Source: Thermomicrobiaceae bacterium
Lineage (GTDB): Bacteria; Chloroflexota; Chloroflexia; Thermomicrobiales; Thermomicrobiaceae
Assembly (NCBI GenBank): GCA_014874455.1
Contig: JADBJL010000079.1
Span: 1-62,812 of the forward strand
Reading direction: 5' to 3'
Length of the DNA: 62,812 bases
Part shown: piece by piece, positions 7,061 to 16,558 of the stretch
Position numbering within the stretch: position 1 is the first letter of the stretch
How the letters are laid out: every line of letters starts with the position of its first letter
Position numbers and translations under genes: made by a program
Notes under the pieces: model-generated
Database searches by the model: none
The model's input: only the letters and a program-made list of their open reading frames with translations
Told to the model about the DNA's origin: nothing

Positions 7061-8338
7061 CTAGTCCTGTGTCGCATGCTCCACCATGCTCAACGCTGGC
7101 GCGCCAGGTAGCGGGAACTGCGCTACCAGCTCTCGCACCTGGGCGCGTACCCGTTCACGCACGACTTCGTCGTCTACGTTGTACAGCACATCAGCGATTA
7201 GCCGGCCAGTCAGCCGCATCTCCTCGGGGCCGAAGCCACGAGTCGTCATCGCTGGCGTGCCCAAGCGGATCCCGCTGGTCTGCACCGGCGGTCGCGGGTC
7301 GTTCGGGATCGCGTTCTTGTTGACGGTGATGCCCACGGAGTCGAGCGCGCGCTCAGCCTTGCGCCCACTGATCCCCAGCGGCGTCAGATCGACCAGCATC
7401 AGGTGATTGTCGGTGCCGCCGGAGACGATCCGGAAGCCCGCGGACTGCAGAGTCTCGGCCAAGACCCGCGCATTCTCGAGAACCCGCTCGATGTAGACTC
7501 GAAACTCCGGCTTCAGGGCCTCACCGAACGCCACCGCCTTTCCGGCGATGATGTGCATCAGCGGCCCGCCCTGGGTGCCAGGGAAGACCGCCTTGTCGAT
7601 AGCCGCTGCATACTCTGCATCGCAGAGGATCATCCCGCCGCGTGGCCCGCGCAACGTCTTGTGGGTGGTCGTGGTGATGATCTGCGCGGCTCCCACCGGC
7701 GTCGGATGCAGGCCAGCCGCGACGATGCCGGCTATATGGGCGATATCGGCCATGAGGATCGCGCCCACCTCGTCGGCAATCTCACGGAAACGCGCAAAGT
7801 CGATCGTGCGCGAGTAGGCGCTGTAGCCAGCGATGATCAACCGGGGCCGGACTTCATGCACTTGCTGGCGGATCAGGTCGTAGTCGAGTTGCTCGGTCTC
7901 GGGGTGCAGCGTGTAGAAGTGCGGCTCGAACAGCCGGCCCGAAGCGTTGACGTCCATGCCGTGCGTCAGATGGCCACCTTGCCGCAAGCTCAAGCCCATG
8001 ATCCGATCGCCGGGCTGGAGCACCGCGAGCATGGCGGCCAGGTTGGCCTGCGCCCCGGAGTGCGGCTGGACGTTCACGTGCTGGGCGCCGAAGAGCTGCT
8101 TCGCCCGCGCGATAGCGAGCTCTTCGACCCGGTCGACGCACTCGCAACCACCGTAGTACCGCCGTCCTGGATATCCCTCCGCATACTTGTTCGTCAAGAC
8201 CGAGCCGACGGCCGCCATCACCGCCGGGCTCGTAAAGTTCTCCGACGCGATGAGCTCGATGGTGCCGAGCTGCCGCCGCTCCTCGCAGGCGATCGCATCG
8301 GCGACCTCGGCATCCCAATCCCACAGCGCGTTGCGCAT
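7061..8338 (-). CDS. glyA: Serine hydroxymethyltransferase
   Basis: The 425-residue protein aligns by eye over the whole GlyA family: [13 protein letters not shown] near the N terminus, [11 protein letters not shown], and the PLP lysine in [15 protein letters not shown] (with the T-x4-HK pattern). It interconverts serine and glycine while loading tetrahydrofolate with a one-carbon unit, in the cytosol. The ATG at 8338 is preceded by GAGGAGG at a 9-base distance. A 148-base gap separates it from der upstream; no riboswitch-like structure is visible there. Length is normal. Confidence 0.97.
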   Translation of the reverse strand: MRNALWDWDAEVADAIACEERRQLGTIELIASENFTSPAVMAAVGSVLTNKYAEGYPGRRYYGGCECVDRVEELAIARAKQLFGAQHVNVQPHSGAQANLAAMLAVLQPGDRIMGLSLRQGGHLTHGMDVNASGRLFEPHFYTLHPETEQLDYDLIRQQVHEVRPRLIIAGYSAYSRTIDFARFREIADEVGAILMADIAHIAGIVAAGLHPTPVGAAQIITTTTHKTLRGPRGGMILCDAEYAAAIDKAVFPGTQGGPLMHIIAGKAVAFGEALKPEFRVYIERVLENARVLAETLQSAGFRIVSGGTDNHLMLVDLTPLGISGRKAERALDSVGITVNKNAIPNDPRPPVQTSGIRLGTPAMTTRGFGPEEMRLTGRLIADVLYNVDDEVVRERVRAQVRELVAQFPLPGAPALSMVEHATQD

Positions 8339-8486
8339 CCGGCAAAACCTCCTCGCACCACTGAGACGCAGGTATCCGCACGGGAGTCTAACACATGTAC
8401 CGTTTGCAGCAGCGGTTCACCGCGGTCTCGTCGCTGTCTCTGGCGTGGGCAGTCCACAGCTCGGGTTGCCCCGGGGAATGGCCCAA

Positions 8487-9863
8487 CTACCTCTTCCGGG
8501 CCGTTTCTCCGGGCTGGCTCCGGGCCCGCTCGCGGAAGACCAGCTCGATCGGCGTTCCGGTGAAACCGTACACCCGGCGTATCTGGTTCTCGAGGTAGCG
8601 CTTGTAGGAGAAATGCACACCCTCAGCATTGCGGCAAAAGAAGACGAAGGTAGGAGGGTTCACAGCAGCCTGGGTCACATAATAAAATTTCACCCACTTC
8701 CCCGGTTTCGACGGTGGCGGGTGCCGCTGCACCGCCTCGCGCAGCAGACGGTTCAGCTCGGCGGTCGAGATCCGGCGCGACCGCTCAGCGACCACCGTCA
8801 TCGCGAGATCCATGACCTGCTCGACGTTGAGGCCGGTCACTGCCGAGGTGAACACCAGCGGGGCCCAAGGCATGAAGTGGAACGTTTCACGAGCCTCCGC
8901 CCGGTAGGCGTCCTCCGCTCCCTCCATGTGCTGGAAGAGATCCCACTTGTTGACCGCGACAACGACACCCTTCTTGGCTTCGAGGATCTCTCCCGCAACG
9001 TGCTGGTCTTGTGCGGTGAACGGCTCGCTCGCGTCGATCACTAGGATCGCGACGTCACAACGCGCGATCGCCCGGCGCGCCCGCACGATGCTATACCGCT
9101 CGATTCCTCGCTCGATCCGGCCTGGACGCCTGATTCCTGCCGTGTCGATCAACGTCACCGGCTGCCCCTTCCAGACGATGTCGGTGTCGACCGCCTCGCG
9201 CGTCGTCCCTGGCACTGGGGAGACAATCTGCCGGGGCTGCCCGAGGATGGCGTTGAGGAGCGCCGACTTGCCGACGTTAGGCCGGCCGACGATCGCGATC
9301 TTGGGACGCTCGACCTCCATCGGCGGCTCGGTGTGCGGGAGCCGCCGGACGATTTCGTCCAGAAGGTCACCGACACCGATGCCATGCGCGGCTGACACCG
9401 GGATCGGATCGCCCAGGCCCAACTCGTAGAACTGCACCGCATTGAGCTGTCGCTCGCGCGATTCAGCTTTGTTCGCGACCAGGAGCACCGGCTTCGTCGA
9501 GCGACGAAGGAGCTCAGCCACTTCCCAGTCCCCTGCTGTCGGCCCCGTCGAGGCGTCGACCAGGAACAGGATGAGATCGGCCTGTTCCATCGCCAGTTCA
9601 GCCTGCTCCCGTGTAGCCCGCAGGATCTCCCGCTGGGTCGACCTCTCGATCTCTTCCTCGGACAATAGCCCGCCGGTATCGAACAGACCGAAGTGCACCC
9701 CTCCCCATTCCGCCTCCCCATACAGGCGGTCACGGGTCGTGCCAGGCAGATCTTCGACGATCGCTCGCCGCTGCCCGATGATCCGGTTGAAGAGCGTCGA
9801 CTTGCCCACGTTTGGCCGGCCGACGATCGCGACCAGTGGCACAGACGTCACAGGCTTCCTCAT
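8487..9863 (-). CDS. der: Ribosome assembly GTPase Der (EngA)
   Basis: The 458-residue protein has the tandem GTPase layout unique to Der: GRPNVGKST near residue 16 and GRPNVGKSA near 195, each followed by DTGG/DTAG, and N-K-x-(D/E)-like G4 motifs (NKAE, NKWD). A C-terminal KH-like domain ends the protein with a basic tail. Der binds the 50S subunit and is needed for its maturation. It is the first gene of the leftward run der-glyA-wecA-like-fmdB-like. Confidence 0.97.
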   Translation of the reverse strand: MRKPVTSVPLVAIVGRPNVGKSTLFNRIIGQRRAIVEDLPGTTRDRLYGEAEWGGVHFGLFDTGGLLSEEEIERSTQREILRATREQAELAMEQADLILFLVDASTGPTAGDWEVAELLRRSTKPVLLVANKAESRERQLNAVQFYELGLGDPIPVSAAHGIGVGDLLDEIVRRLPHTEPPMEVERPKIAIVGRPNVGKSALLNAILGQPRQIVSPVPGTTREAVDTDIVWKGQPVTLIDTAGIRRPGRIERGIERYSIVRARRAIARCDVAILVIDASEPFTAQDQHVAGEILEAKKGVVVAVNKWDLFQHMEGAEDAYRAEARETFHFMPWAPLVFTSAVTGLNVEQVMDLAMTVVAERSRRISTAELNRLLREAVQRHPPPSKPGKWVKFYYVTQAAVNPPTFVFFCRNAEGVHFSYKRYLENQIRRVYGFTGTPIELVFRERARSQPGETARKR

Positions 9864-10207
9864 CCCGCCGGCGTCAAGCTTTTGCCGGCGCTTCTGCGCG
9901 CGAACTACCAGGCGTTACAGAGCGTCACGCCTCCCTTTGATTGTGCCTGATCCAGGCCAGGCGATGCCGCTGTCACTTCCCTGCGCCGTGCTAGCTCGCT
10001 ACCTCGCCACCTTCTGGGGACACCCAGACACGCTTCAGGCCGATGCCCCGCACCATGCGCCGAGGCACGCCAACTGACTTGCTCCGGCTCTAAAGGAGCG
10101 CGACTTTCGTACGGCAAATCCACCGTGGACGGACGAGCTGCACGACCTGACCGCGCAGAAGAGCGGCGGTCGTCCATGAGCGCATAAGGCTCATCAGAGC
10201 CCGCATC
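9864..10207. other. Intergenic region with no gene seen
   Basis: Between der and the promoter of the aminotransferase operon I see no convincing reading frame in either direction; a 103-codon minus-strand frame here (10216-9905) has arbitrary composition. It should hold the der promoter, but no clear box pair was found. Confidence 0.5.
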
Positions 10208-10235
10208 TTGACACACCGTCGTCCACCGCTATAAT
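10208..10235 (+). promoter_or_regulatory. Strong sigma-70-type promoter for the aminotransferase cluster
   Basis: A perfect TTGACA (10208-10213) and a perfect TATAAT (10230-10235) are 16 bases apart. This is the best consensus promoter in the window. Transcription would start near 10242, about 57 bases before the chosen GTG start. Such a strong core promoter is likely to be held in check, and the IclR-family gene second in the operon is the obvious candidate regulator (inference). Confidence 0.85.
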
Positions 10236-10298
10236 GTATTCAGCTAGTGCACAAGTATTTTGATCAGTGAAACGATGCCCGCTCAGAGGGAGTCGACG

Positions 10299-11618
10299 GT
10301 GAGCGAGACTGATTCTCCGTCAGCGGCTCAGCTCTTCAGTGACGCGCGACTCTCGCTCGCTGGCGGTGTCACTGCGGGCTTGCGCTGGCATCCCTACCTG
10401 GGCCGCCCCTTCTACGTGAGCCGGGCCGAAGGGCCATACCTCTACGATCTCGAGGGGCGACGCTACCTCGACTTCAACATGGCCAACGGTGCTGTGCTGC
10501 TCGGTCACGGCCACCCAGCAGTCTGCGAGGCCGTGCAAGCCGGACTCGCGGCCGGCGTCCTCACAGCGTCCGAGACGGAGCACCACGTCAGGCTGGCCGC
10601 CACCCTCTGCCGGGTCATCCCCTGTGCGGAGCGGGTTCGCTTCGCGGTCACCGGCACCGAAGCGTCCCTGGTCGCTCTCCGCCTGGCGCGCCATGCGACT
10701 GGCCGCCGCAAGCTCCTGGTCTTCGCTGGTCACTTCCACGGCTTGGCCGAGCCCTTCCTGTTCCGCCCTTCCCATCCGGGCGATGATGGCCCGCCCCTCC
10801 CGGCATCCGGCGGTGTGCCGCGGGAGTACGGTCAGGACGTCGTCATCGTGCCGTGGAACGATCCCGACGCGCTCGACCGCGCACTCGCGCGTCAGCGAGG
10901 GGAAATCGCCGCCGCTGTCTGCGAGCCGGTGCACTACAACGCCGGGTGCATCCCGCCGCAACCTGGCTTCCTGGCCTATCTGCGACAGCGCACGCAAGAA
11001 GAGGGGATCGTGCTGATCTTCGACGAGGTGCTCTCCGGCTTCCGCATGGCACTCGGCGGTGCCCAGGAGTATTACGGGGTGACACCCGACCTCTGCACGC
11101 TGGCCAAAGCGGTGGCGAGCGGTTTTCCCCTTGCCGTCCTGTGCGGGCGAGCCGATCTGATGGAGCAGCTCTCACCCGGCGGCCCGGTCGCCCACAGCGG
11201 TACCTACACCGGGCAACTCCTCAGCGTGCTCGCGGCGCTGGCGACGCTGCGGGAACTGCAAGCTCCGGGGGTCTACCAGGAGCTCAACCGGCGGGCCGAG
11301 CGCTTCTACGCCGCCCTGCAGGGTCTCTTCGACCGTACTGGCGTACCCGCCAAGGTGCAGGGCCTGGGTGCCCGCTTCGGGCTCTACTTCGGTCGCCGGG
11401 AGCCAGTGGTCAACTGGGCAGACGCCGTCGCCTGCGACCAGTCGCTCCACCGGCGCTTCGTCCTCGGGTGTATCAGGCGCGGCCTCTTCTTCCACGCCTA
11501 TCTTGGCCTACCGGGTCACGCCGGCTTCTCCCTGGCCCACGGCGACGACTGCCTGGACGAGGCGCTGAGCGTCATCGAAGACGTGGCGTCTGACCTCGCG
11601 CGGCAGCGGGAGACGTAG
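10299..11618 (+). CDS. Class III aminotransferase (glutamate-1-semialdehyde aminomutase-like)
   Basis: The 439-residue protein shows the class III PLP fold: LYDLEGRRYLDFNMANGAVLLGHGHP near the N terminus (a motif ending in the cofactor phosphate region), VTGTEASLVALRLAR, IFDEVLSGFR with the PLP-binding Asp, and TLAKAVASGFPLAVLCG with the Schiff-base Lys. The overall pattern is closest to HemL-like aminomutases, but the cluster with an IclR regulator, M81 peptidase and ABC uptake genes argues for catabolism of an amino compound rather than heme synthesis. GTG 10299 follows AGAGGGAG by 6 bases; TTG 10260 and ATG 10275 are in frame but lack a ribosome site. Its stop abuts the ATG of the IclR gene. 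Confidence 0.85.
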   Translation: MSETDSPSAAQLFSDARLSLAGGVTAGLRWHPYLGRPFYVSRAEGPYLYDLEGRRYLDFNMANGAVLLGHGHPAVCEAVQAGLAAGVLTASETEHHVRLAATLCRVIPCAERVRFAVTGTEASLVALRLARHATGRRKLLVFAGHFHGLAEPFLFRPSHPGDDGPPLPASGGVPREYGQDVVIVPWNDPDALDRALARQRGEIAAAVCEPVHYNAGCIPPQPGFLAYLRQRTQEEGIVLIFDEVLSGFRMALGGAQEYYGVTPDLCTLAKAVASGFPLAVLCGRADLMEQLSPGGPVAHSGTYTGQLLSVLAALATLRELQAPGVYQELNRRAERFYAALQGLFDRTGVPAKVQGLGARFGLYFGRREPVVNWADAVACDQSLHRRFVLGCIRRGLFFHAYLGLPGHAGFSLAHGDDCLDEALSVIEDVASDLARQRET

Positions 11619-12410
11619 ATGGGCGAGAAGGCGCGAGACTACAGCATCGCGGTCGTACTGCGCGCACTCGATGTCCTCGAAGCGCTGGCCGAGGCGAAGC
11701 GGCCGCTCGGCCCCACCGAACTCGCTCGCCGGGTCGGCACCACACCGTCGGCGGCCTTCCGCGTCCTCAAGACGCTGGAGGAGCGCGGGTACGTGGCTCG
11801 CGATTCGATCAGCGGGCAGTACCGGTTGGGCACACGGCTCGCCTACCTGGGCGAACGATCCACCGGGACGCTCGACCTGCGGCAGGTCGCCCGGCCGGTG
11901 CTCGAAGATCTCCACCGTCGCTTCCATGAGACCGTCAACCTGGGGGTTCTGGAGGACGACCAGATCGTGTATATCGACATGGTCGAGAGCGACCAAGGGC
12001 TGCGGATGACCGCGCGGATCGGGGCCCGCGACTACCCGCACTCCACCTCGCTGGGCAAGGCGATCCTGGCCTACCTGCCGGAGCAGGAGCTCGAGCGCTA
12101 TCTCGAGCGACCATTAGCGGCGCGGACGCCGAACACGATCACCGACCCGTCAACGCTGCGGGCTGAGCTCGAGCGGGTGCGGGCCAGCGGCGTGGCTGAA
12201 GACCATGAGGAGAACGAGGAGGGGGCTTGCTGCTTCGGCGCGCCAGTCTTCGACCGCCAGGGGCGTGTCGTCGCGGCCATCAGCATCTCCGGCCCGGCGG
12301 TTCGGCTGTCCGGCCCGCGAGCGGATGAGATGCGAGCAGCGGTCAGGGATGCCGGGCTGGCCGTCACCAGGGCGATCGGCGGTCGCGTGCCGGAGCCGGT
12401 GGAGGGGTAG
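11619..12410 (+). CDS. IclR-family transcriptional regulator
   Basis: The 263-residue product has an N-terminal winged helix (residues about 8-70, including GPTELARRVGTTPSAAFRVL) and a C-terminal IclR effector domain, with the typical stretches GVLEDDQIVYIDMVES, HSTSLGKAILAYL and ACCFGAPVFDRQGRVVAAISISGP. IclR proteins bind small carboxylic ligands and repress or activate neighbouring catabolic operons. The gene starts directly at the aminotransferase stop and ends 3 bases before the M81 peptidase gene, so it is inside the operon and probably controls it. Confidence 0.92.
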   Translation: MGEKARDYSIAVVLRALDVLEALAEAKRPLGPTELARRVGTTPSAAFRVLKTLEERGYVARDSISGQYRLGTRLAYLGERSTGTLDLRQVARPVLEDLHRRFHETVNLGVLEDDQIVYIDMVESDQGLRMTARIGARDYPHSTSLGKAILAYLPEQELERYLERPLAARTPNTITDPSTLRAELERVRASGVAEDHEENEEGACCFGAPVFDRQGRVVAAISISGPAVRLSGPRADEMRAAVRDAGLAVTRAIGGRVPEPVEG

Positions 12411-12413
12411 GCG

Positions 12414-13943
12414 ATGCGCCTCGTGACCGGCGGGATCATGCACGAGACGCATTCCTTCGCCTCGGTTCCGACGACGCTCGAGTGCTTCAGGGTCGTGCGC
12501 GGCGACAAGCTCCGGGCGTATGCCGGCACCAACCACTCGCTGGGCGGCGTGCTGGACGCCTGCCGCGAGCGAGGTATCGAGCTCGTCCCGACGCTCTTCG
12601 CCCACGCGGCGCCCAGCGGGCTGGTCGAGCGGGTCGCTTTCGAGTCGCTGCTCGATGAGCTGGTGACGAGGATCGAGTCAGCGTTGCCGGCTGACGGCAT
12701 CGTCCTGACGCTGCATGGTGCCATGGTGGCCGACGGCTTCCCAGACGCCGAGGCCGAGATCGTCCGCCGCGTGCGCGCGGTGGCGGGAGCCGAGCTGCCA
12801 CTGGCGGTGACGCTCGATCTCCACGCCAATATCGGGCCAGAAATGGTCGCCGCCTCGACCGTCGTGGTGGGCTACGACACCTATCCGCACGTGGACGCCG
12901 CCGAGCGCGCACGAGAGGCTGTCGCGCTGCTGGCGGCGACGATCGAGGGGCGAATCCGGCCGGCGCTGGCGCTCGTCAAGCCACCGCTCCTGCCAGTGCC
13001 CCAGGCGATGTACACCGAGCGCCCGCCGATGAGGACGCTCTTCGAGCGGGCCTTCGCGCTGGAACGGGCAGGGGAGGCACTCTCCATCACGCTCGCCGGG
13101 GGCTTCCCCTACGCCGACGTGCCGATCGCGGGGATGAGCGTGTTGGTGATCACCGACGGCGACCCAGCGGGGGCCGAGCGCATCGCGAGCGAGCTGGCGA
13201 CGCTAGCGTGGTCGCTGCGGGCGGAGTTTCGGGTGCAGAACGTACCGCCCGAAGAGGCGGTGGCCCGGGCCATTGCCCATCCTGAAGGGCCGGTGGTACT
13301 GGTGGACGTCGGCGACAACATCGGCGGCGGCTCGCCGGGCGACGGCACCGTGTTGCTGGCCGAGCTGCTGGCGCAGGGCGCGCGGGAGGCGACGGTGGTG
13401 ATCGCCGACCCGGAGGCGGTGGCCGCGGCCTTTGCCGCTGGCGTCGGCGGCTTCGTCGAGACCCACGTCGGCGGCAAGACCGACGGCCTGCACGGCCCGC
13501 CTGTGCCGATCCGCGGGCGGGTGCGGCTACTGTGCGACGGGGAGTTCGTGCACGAGGGGCCGGAGAACGCCGGCGTGACGGCCAGCATGGGGCCGACGGC
13601 AGTGGTGCGGATAGAGGGGATCAATCTGGTGCTGACCTCGCGTAAGACCGCGCCGGGAGATTTGCAGCAGCTCAAATCGGTCGGGATCGACCCAACGCGG
13701 CAGAAGATCATCGTGGTCAAGGCGGCCGTGCGCTGGCGCGGCGGGTATGCGCCGATCACGAAGCACTCGATCGACGTGGACACGCCGGGGCTGGGAAGCG
13801 TGGATCTCTCACGCTTCCCCTTCCAGCGGCTCCGGCGGCCGATCTACCCGCTCGACGAGATCGGAGAGCCGCAGTACGTGCGGTGGACGGCGAGCTCGAC
13901 AGGCAACGCGCGACGGGACGCCAGGGCGGTGAGGAGAGCGTGA
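12414..13943 (+). CDS. M81-family metallopeptidase (MlrC-like)
   Basis: The 509-residue protein matches the M81/MlrC family: an N-terminal GGIMHETHSF with the metal-binding His and Glu, TLHGAMVADGFPDAEAEI, TLDLHANIG, YDTYPHVD, and the DVGDNIGGGSPGDGT motif starting the C-terminal domain. MlrC was described as the last peptidase in microcystin breakdown, but most M81 members occur in non-cyanotoxin settings, typically beside peptide or amino-acid uptake genes. Here it lies 3 bases after an IclR gene and upstream of an ABC transporter, so it probably hydrolyses an imported amide or peptide-like compound. No signal peptide; cytosolic. Confidence 0.9.
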   Translation: MRLVTGGIMHETHSFASVPTTLECFRVVRGDKLRAYAGTNHSLGGVLDACRERGIELVPTLFAHAAPSGLVERVAFESLLDELVTRIESALPADGIVLTLHGAMVADGFPDAEAEIVRRVRAVAGAELPLAVTLDLHANIGPEMVAASTVVVGYDTYPHVDAAERAREAVALLAATIEGRIRPALALVKPPLLPVPQAMYTERPPMRTLFERAFALERAGEALSITLAGGFPYADVPIAGMSVLVITDGDPAGAERIASELATLAWSLRAEFRVQNVPPEEAVARAIAHPEGPVVLVDVGDNIGGGSPGDGTVLLAELLAQGAREATVVIADPEAVAAAFAAGVGGFVETHVGGKTDGLHGPPVPIRGRVRLLCDGEFVHEGPENAGVTASMGPTAVVRIEGINLVLTSRKTAPGDLQQLKSVGIDPTRQKIIVVKAAVRWRGGYAPITKHSIDVDTPGLGSVDLSRFPFQRLRRPIYPLDEIGEPQYVRWTASSTGNARRDARAVRRA

Positions 13944-14109
13944 GAGGAGGAGAGCGATGCGAGGCACCATGACCTAAGGCGCTATACTGTAGACTGCCAC
14001 GGTGTCAACGCCGACAAGATCTCACAGGCCTGCCTCTGCGGTGCAGCCTATCGTGAGGTGGCTTGACAGGGGTTCGGTAGACGTTTGGACGGTGGGAGGA
14101 GGAGGCGCG

Positions 14110-15534
14110 ATGGGAGAGCGATACACGCGACTGCCGAAGTCCGAGCCACTGATGCTCCAGACGAGCCGGAGACAGTTCCTCAAGCTCGGTCTGGCTGGCC
14201 TTGGGATCATGACCGTCCCGCTGCTCGCAGCGTGCCAGGGCAAAGGCGAGCAGCCAGCTCCTGCGAGCCCGGCTGCCAGCGCTCAGACACCTGCCGCGAG
14301 TGGTGCTGAGGTGGTCACCGTCCGGTTCGAAGGATGGAATTACGAACCAGCGCTCGTGGAACAAAACCTTAAGCGGTTCATGGAACTGAATCCAGATATC
14401 AAGGTGGAGTATACGCCGATCGAAGGTAGCCAGTATCGGCAGAAGATCGTCGCGGAGTTCACGGCCGGTACCCAGCCAGATGCCTTGTATGTTCGGGACG
14501 ACTACTTCGCTGGCTGGGTTACCGCGGGCTATCTTCAGGACATCGAGGGTATGCCTGGTCTCGACGAGGCCTATGGCCGGATATACGATTTCAACGCGGC
14601 AGCGATGACGTATGAAGGCAAACGATATGGTCTCCCGTATTATGCGGATATTGTGGCCTTCGCCTATAATGCCGAGCTTCTGGAGAAGGCGGGTATTAAG
14701 GAGCCTCCCAAGAGCCTCGAAGAGCTCGAGGAACAGGGCAAGAAGCTGAAGAGCGCGGGTCTTGTGCAGTATCCGATCGCCTTCGGTTTCAAATTGACCA
14801 ACGACTTCTGGTACGACTGGTGGGGACTCATTTATGCCAGCGGTGCGCGCCTGTTCAATGACAAGATGGAACCGATCATGCACACCGAGAACACCGTCGC
14901 ACGAGATGTGCTAGCGTGGATCGAGCGCGGGATGAATGAGACGGGAATTGTGGATCCGGCCTCGATAGAGCTGGACGGCGGGAAAGTACGTGATGCTTTC
15001 CTGGCGGGGCAGTATGCGTATATCCTGTTCCAGCGCTACGAAATGGCTCGTGCCAACAACCCCGAGCAGTCGCAGATCGCGGGCAAGGTGAAGATGGCAC
15101 TGGTTCCGAGCCTCGACGGGGAGAACAAGGGCACCGTCGGCTGGACGCGTATGTACTGCCTGAGCAAGACAACGCAGGTAAAGGACGCGGCCTATCGGCT
15201 CATCTATTACCTTGGCGGGCTCGACGAGAGCGGTGTGCCGTATACGGCCAAGTGGTGGTTCATGCAGCGCGGACTCGGATTTGCCTATAAGGAGCTGGCA
15301 CAGGATTCCGAGATCAGAGCGAAACTTCAGACGTTTGTCGATCCGGACATCTATAGCCGCCAGGCGGAGAACGCTCGAGCGCGCGAGAACGTTCAGGAGC
15401 CGTGGTACTCAGAATGGGAAAGCGAAAACCAGAAGCTGATGCAGCAGGCTCTTACACGCCAGATCTCGGTGGATGACGTGATGAAGGGTATGGCGGAGAA
15501 CGCCGAACGGTTCAAGAAGCAGTACGGGGCTTGA
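14110..15534 (+). CDS. ABC transporter substrate-binding lipoprotein (family 1)
   Basis: The 474-residue protein begins with a twin-arginine type export signal (SRRQFLKLGLAGLGIM) that ends in a lipobox (LLAACQG), so it is probably exported folded and lipidated. The mature part follows a Pro/Ala linker and has the family-1 solute-binding layout seen in MalE/UgpB-like proteins: FEGWNYEPALVEQNLKRF, FTAGTQPDALYVRDDY, YGLPYYADIVAFAYN. ATG 14110 sits behind GGAGGAGGAGGC. The codons upstream to 14002 are open but not protein-like. Two permeases and an ATPase follow in order. Family 1 proteins usually bind sugars or glycerol phosphates; the substrate here is unknown. Confidence 0.9.
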   Translation: MGERYTRLPKSEPLMLQTSRRQFLKLGLAGLGIMTVPLLAACQGKGEQPAPASPAASAQTPAASGAEVVTVRFEGWNYEPALVEQNLKRFMELNPDIKVEYTPIEGSQYRQKIVAEFTAGTQPDALYVRDDYFAGWVTAGYLQDIEGMPGLDEAYGRIYDFNAAAMTYEGKRYGLPYYADIVAFAYNAELLEKAGIKEPPKSLEELEEQGKKLKSAGLVQYPIAFGFKLTNDFWYDWWGLIYASGARLFNDKMEPIMHTENTVARDVLAWIERGMNETGIVDPASIELDGGKVRDAFLAGQYAYILFQRYEMARANNPEQSQIAGKVKMALVPSLDGENKGTVGWTRMYCLSKTTQVKDAAYRLIYYLGGLDESGVPYTAKWWFMQRGLGFAYKELAQDSEIRAKLQTFVDPDIYSRQAENARARENVQEPWYSEWESENQKLMQQALTRQISVDDVMKGMAENAERFKKQYGA

Positions 15535-15601
15535 CCGACAGGGAGCTGACCCGACCGCTTCGCTACCCGCGAACGAGACTCTGCTCCAGGAAGGGGGTCG
15601 C

Positions 15602-16558
15602 ATGCGCATCGTCCCGTATGCTGCCCGCCCGGGGCTTGTGACGAGCTATTTGCGCCAGTTGCGTCAGCGCTCGCTCACGCTCTCCGACAACCTCTTCGCT
15701 TATGTCCTGAACCTGCCAGCCCTGGTGGTTGTCCTAGCGCTGATCGCCTACCCGATCGGGTATTCGTTCTGGCTCAGCCTGCACCGGTACAACCTGAAAC
15801 GGCCAGACCTGTATCGCTTCGTCGGAATCGAAAACTATCGTGAGATCCTCACTGATCGCGTCTTCCTGAACTCGTTAAAGGTGTCCGTTATCTTTTCGCT
15901 CTTGTCTGTGAGCCTCATCCTCGTACTAAGCCTGACATTCGCGCTGTTACTGAACGAGACCTTTCTCGGGCGCGGCGTGATGCGCAGCTTGGTGCTGCTC
16001 CCGTGGGCTATTCCCGGCGTGGTCAACGGTATGATGTGGAGCTGGATCTTCAACGCGAAGATTGGCGCTCTCAACGGCCTGCTGTACAGTCTTGGCCTCA
16101 TCGACGCATATCGGCAATGGTTGAGCAGCCCGACCAGTGCCCTACTCGCAGCCGTGTTCGCGCACGTCTGGAACATGGTGCCATTTTCCGTGATCATCCT
16201 TTTGGCCGGTCTGGCGAGCATTCCAGGTGAGCTGTACGATGCAGCACGAGTCGACCGGTGCGGAGTATTTCAGCGCTTCATGCATGTGACGTTGCCATGG
16301 TTAATGCATCCATTGCTGATTGTGCTCATTCTGCAAACCATGAATGCCTTCAGGACATTCGACACGATCTACGTACTCACTGGGGGAGGTCCCGGCGAGG
16401 CAACCAACGTCATTGCGCTTCAGACCGTGCGAACAGTCCTGGACTTCACAGATTTCGGCCAGGGGAACGCGTACGCCTATGTCATCATGCTGATTACGCT
16501 CATCATCTCTATTGTCTACGTCAGATTGCTCTACAAGCGAGGGAGCTTCGAGACATGA
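15602..16558 (+). CDS. ABC transporter permease, MalF/UgpA type
   Basis: This 318-residue inner-membrane protein has six main hydrophobic segments and the EAA loop near residue 210 (ELYDAARVDRCGVFQRFMHVTLP), which contacts the ATPase. The N-terminal half contains LIAYPIGYSFWLSLHRYNL, typical of MalF-like permeases. Its TGA overlaps the ATG of the second permease (ATGA, 16555-16558), implying coupled translation and equal amounts of both subunits. Confidence 0.92.
   Translation: MRIVPYAARPGLVTSYLRQLRQRSLTLSDNLFAYVLNLPALVVVLALIAYPIGYSFWLSLHRYNLKRPDLYRFVGIENYREILTDRVFLNSLKVSVIFSLLSVSLILVLSLTFALLLNETFLGRGVMRSLVLLPWAIPGVVNGMMWSWIFNAKIGALNGLLYSLGLIDAYRQWLSSPTSALLAAVFAHVWNMVPFSVIILLAGLASIPGELYDAARVDRCGVFQRFMHVTLPWLMHPLLIVLILQTMNAFRTFDTIYVLTGGGPGEATNVIALQTVRTVLDFTDFGQGNAYAYVIMLITLIISIVYVRLLYKRGSFET

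Noticed and set aside
12098-12829. A 243-codon minus-strand frame across the IclR and M81 genes
   Set aside because: Antisense to two recognised genes, with Ser/Ala/Thr-biased text.
14002-14109. Upstream start for the family-1 binding protein
   Set aside because: The added residues are not signal-like; the ATG at 14110 has a strong ribosome site.
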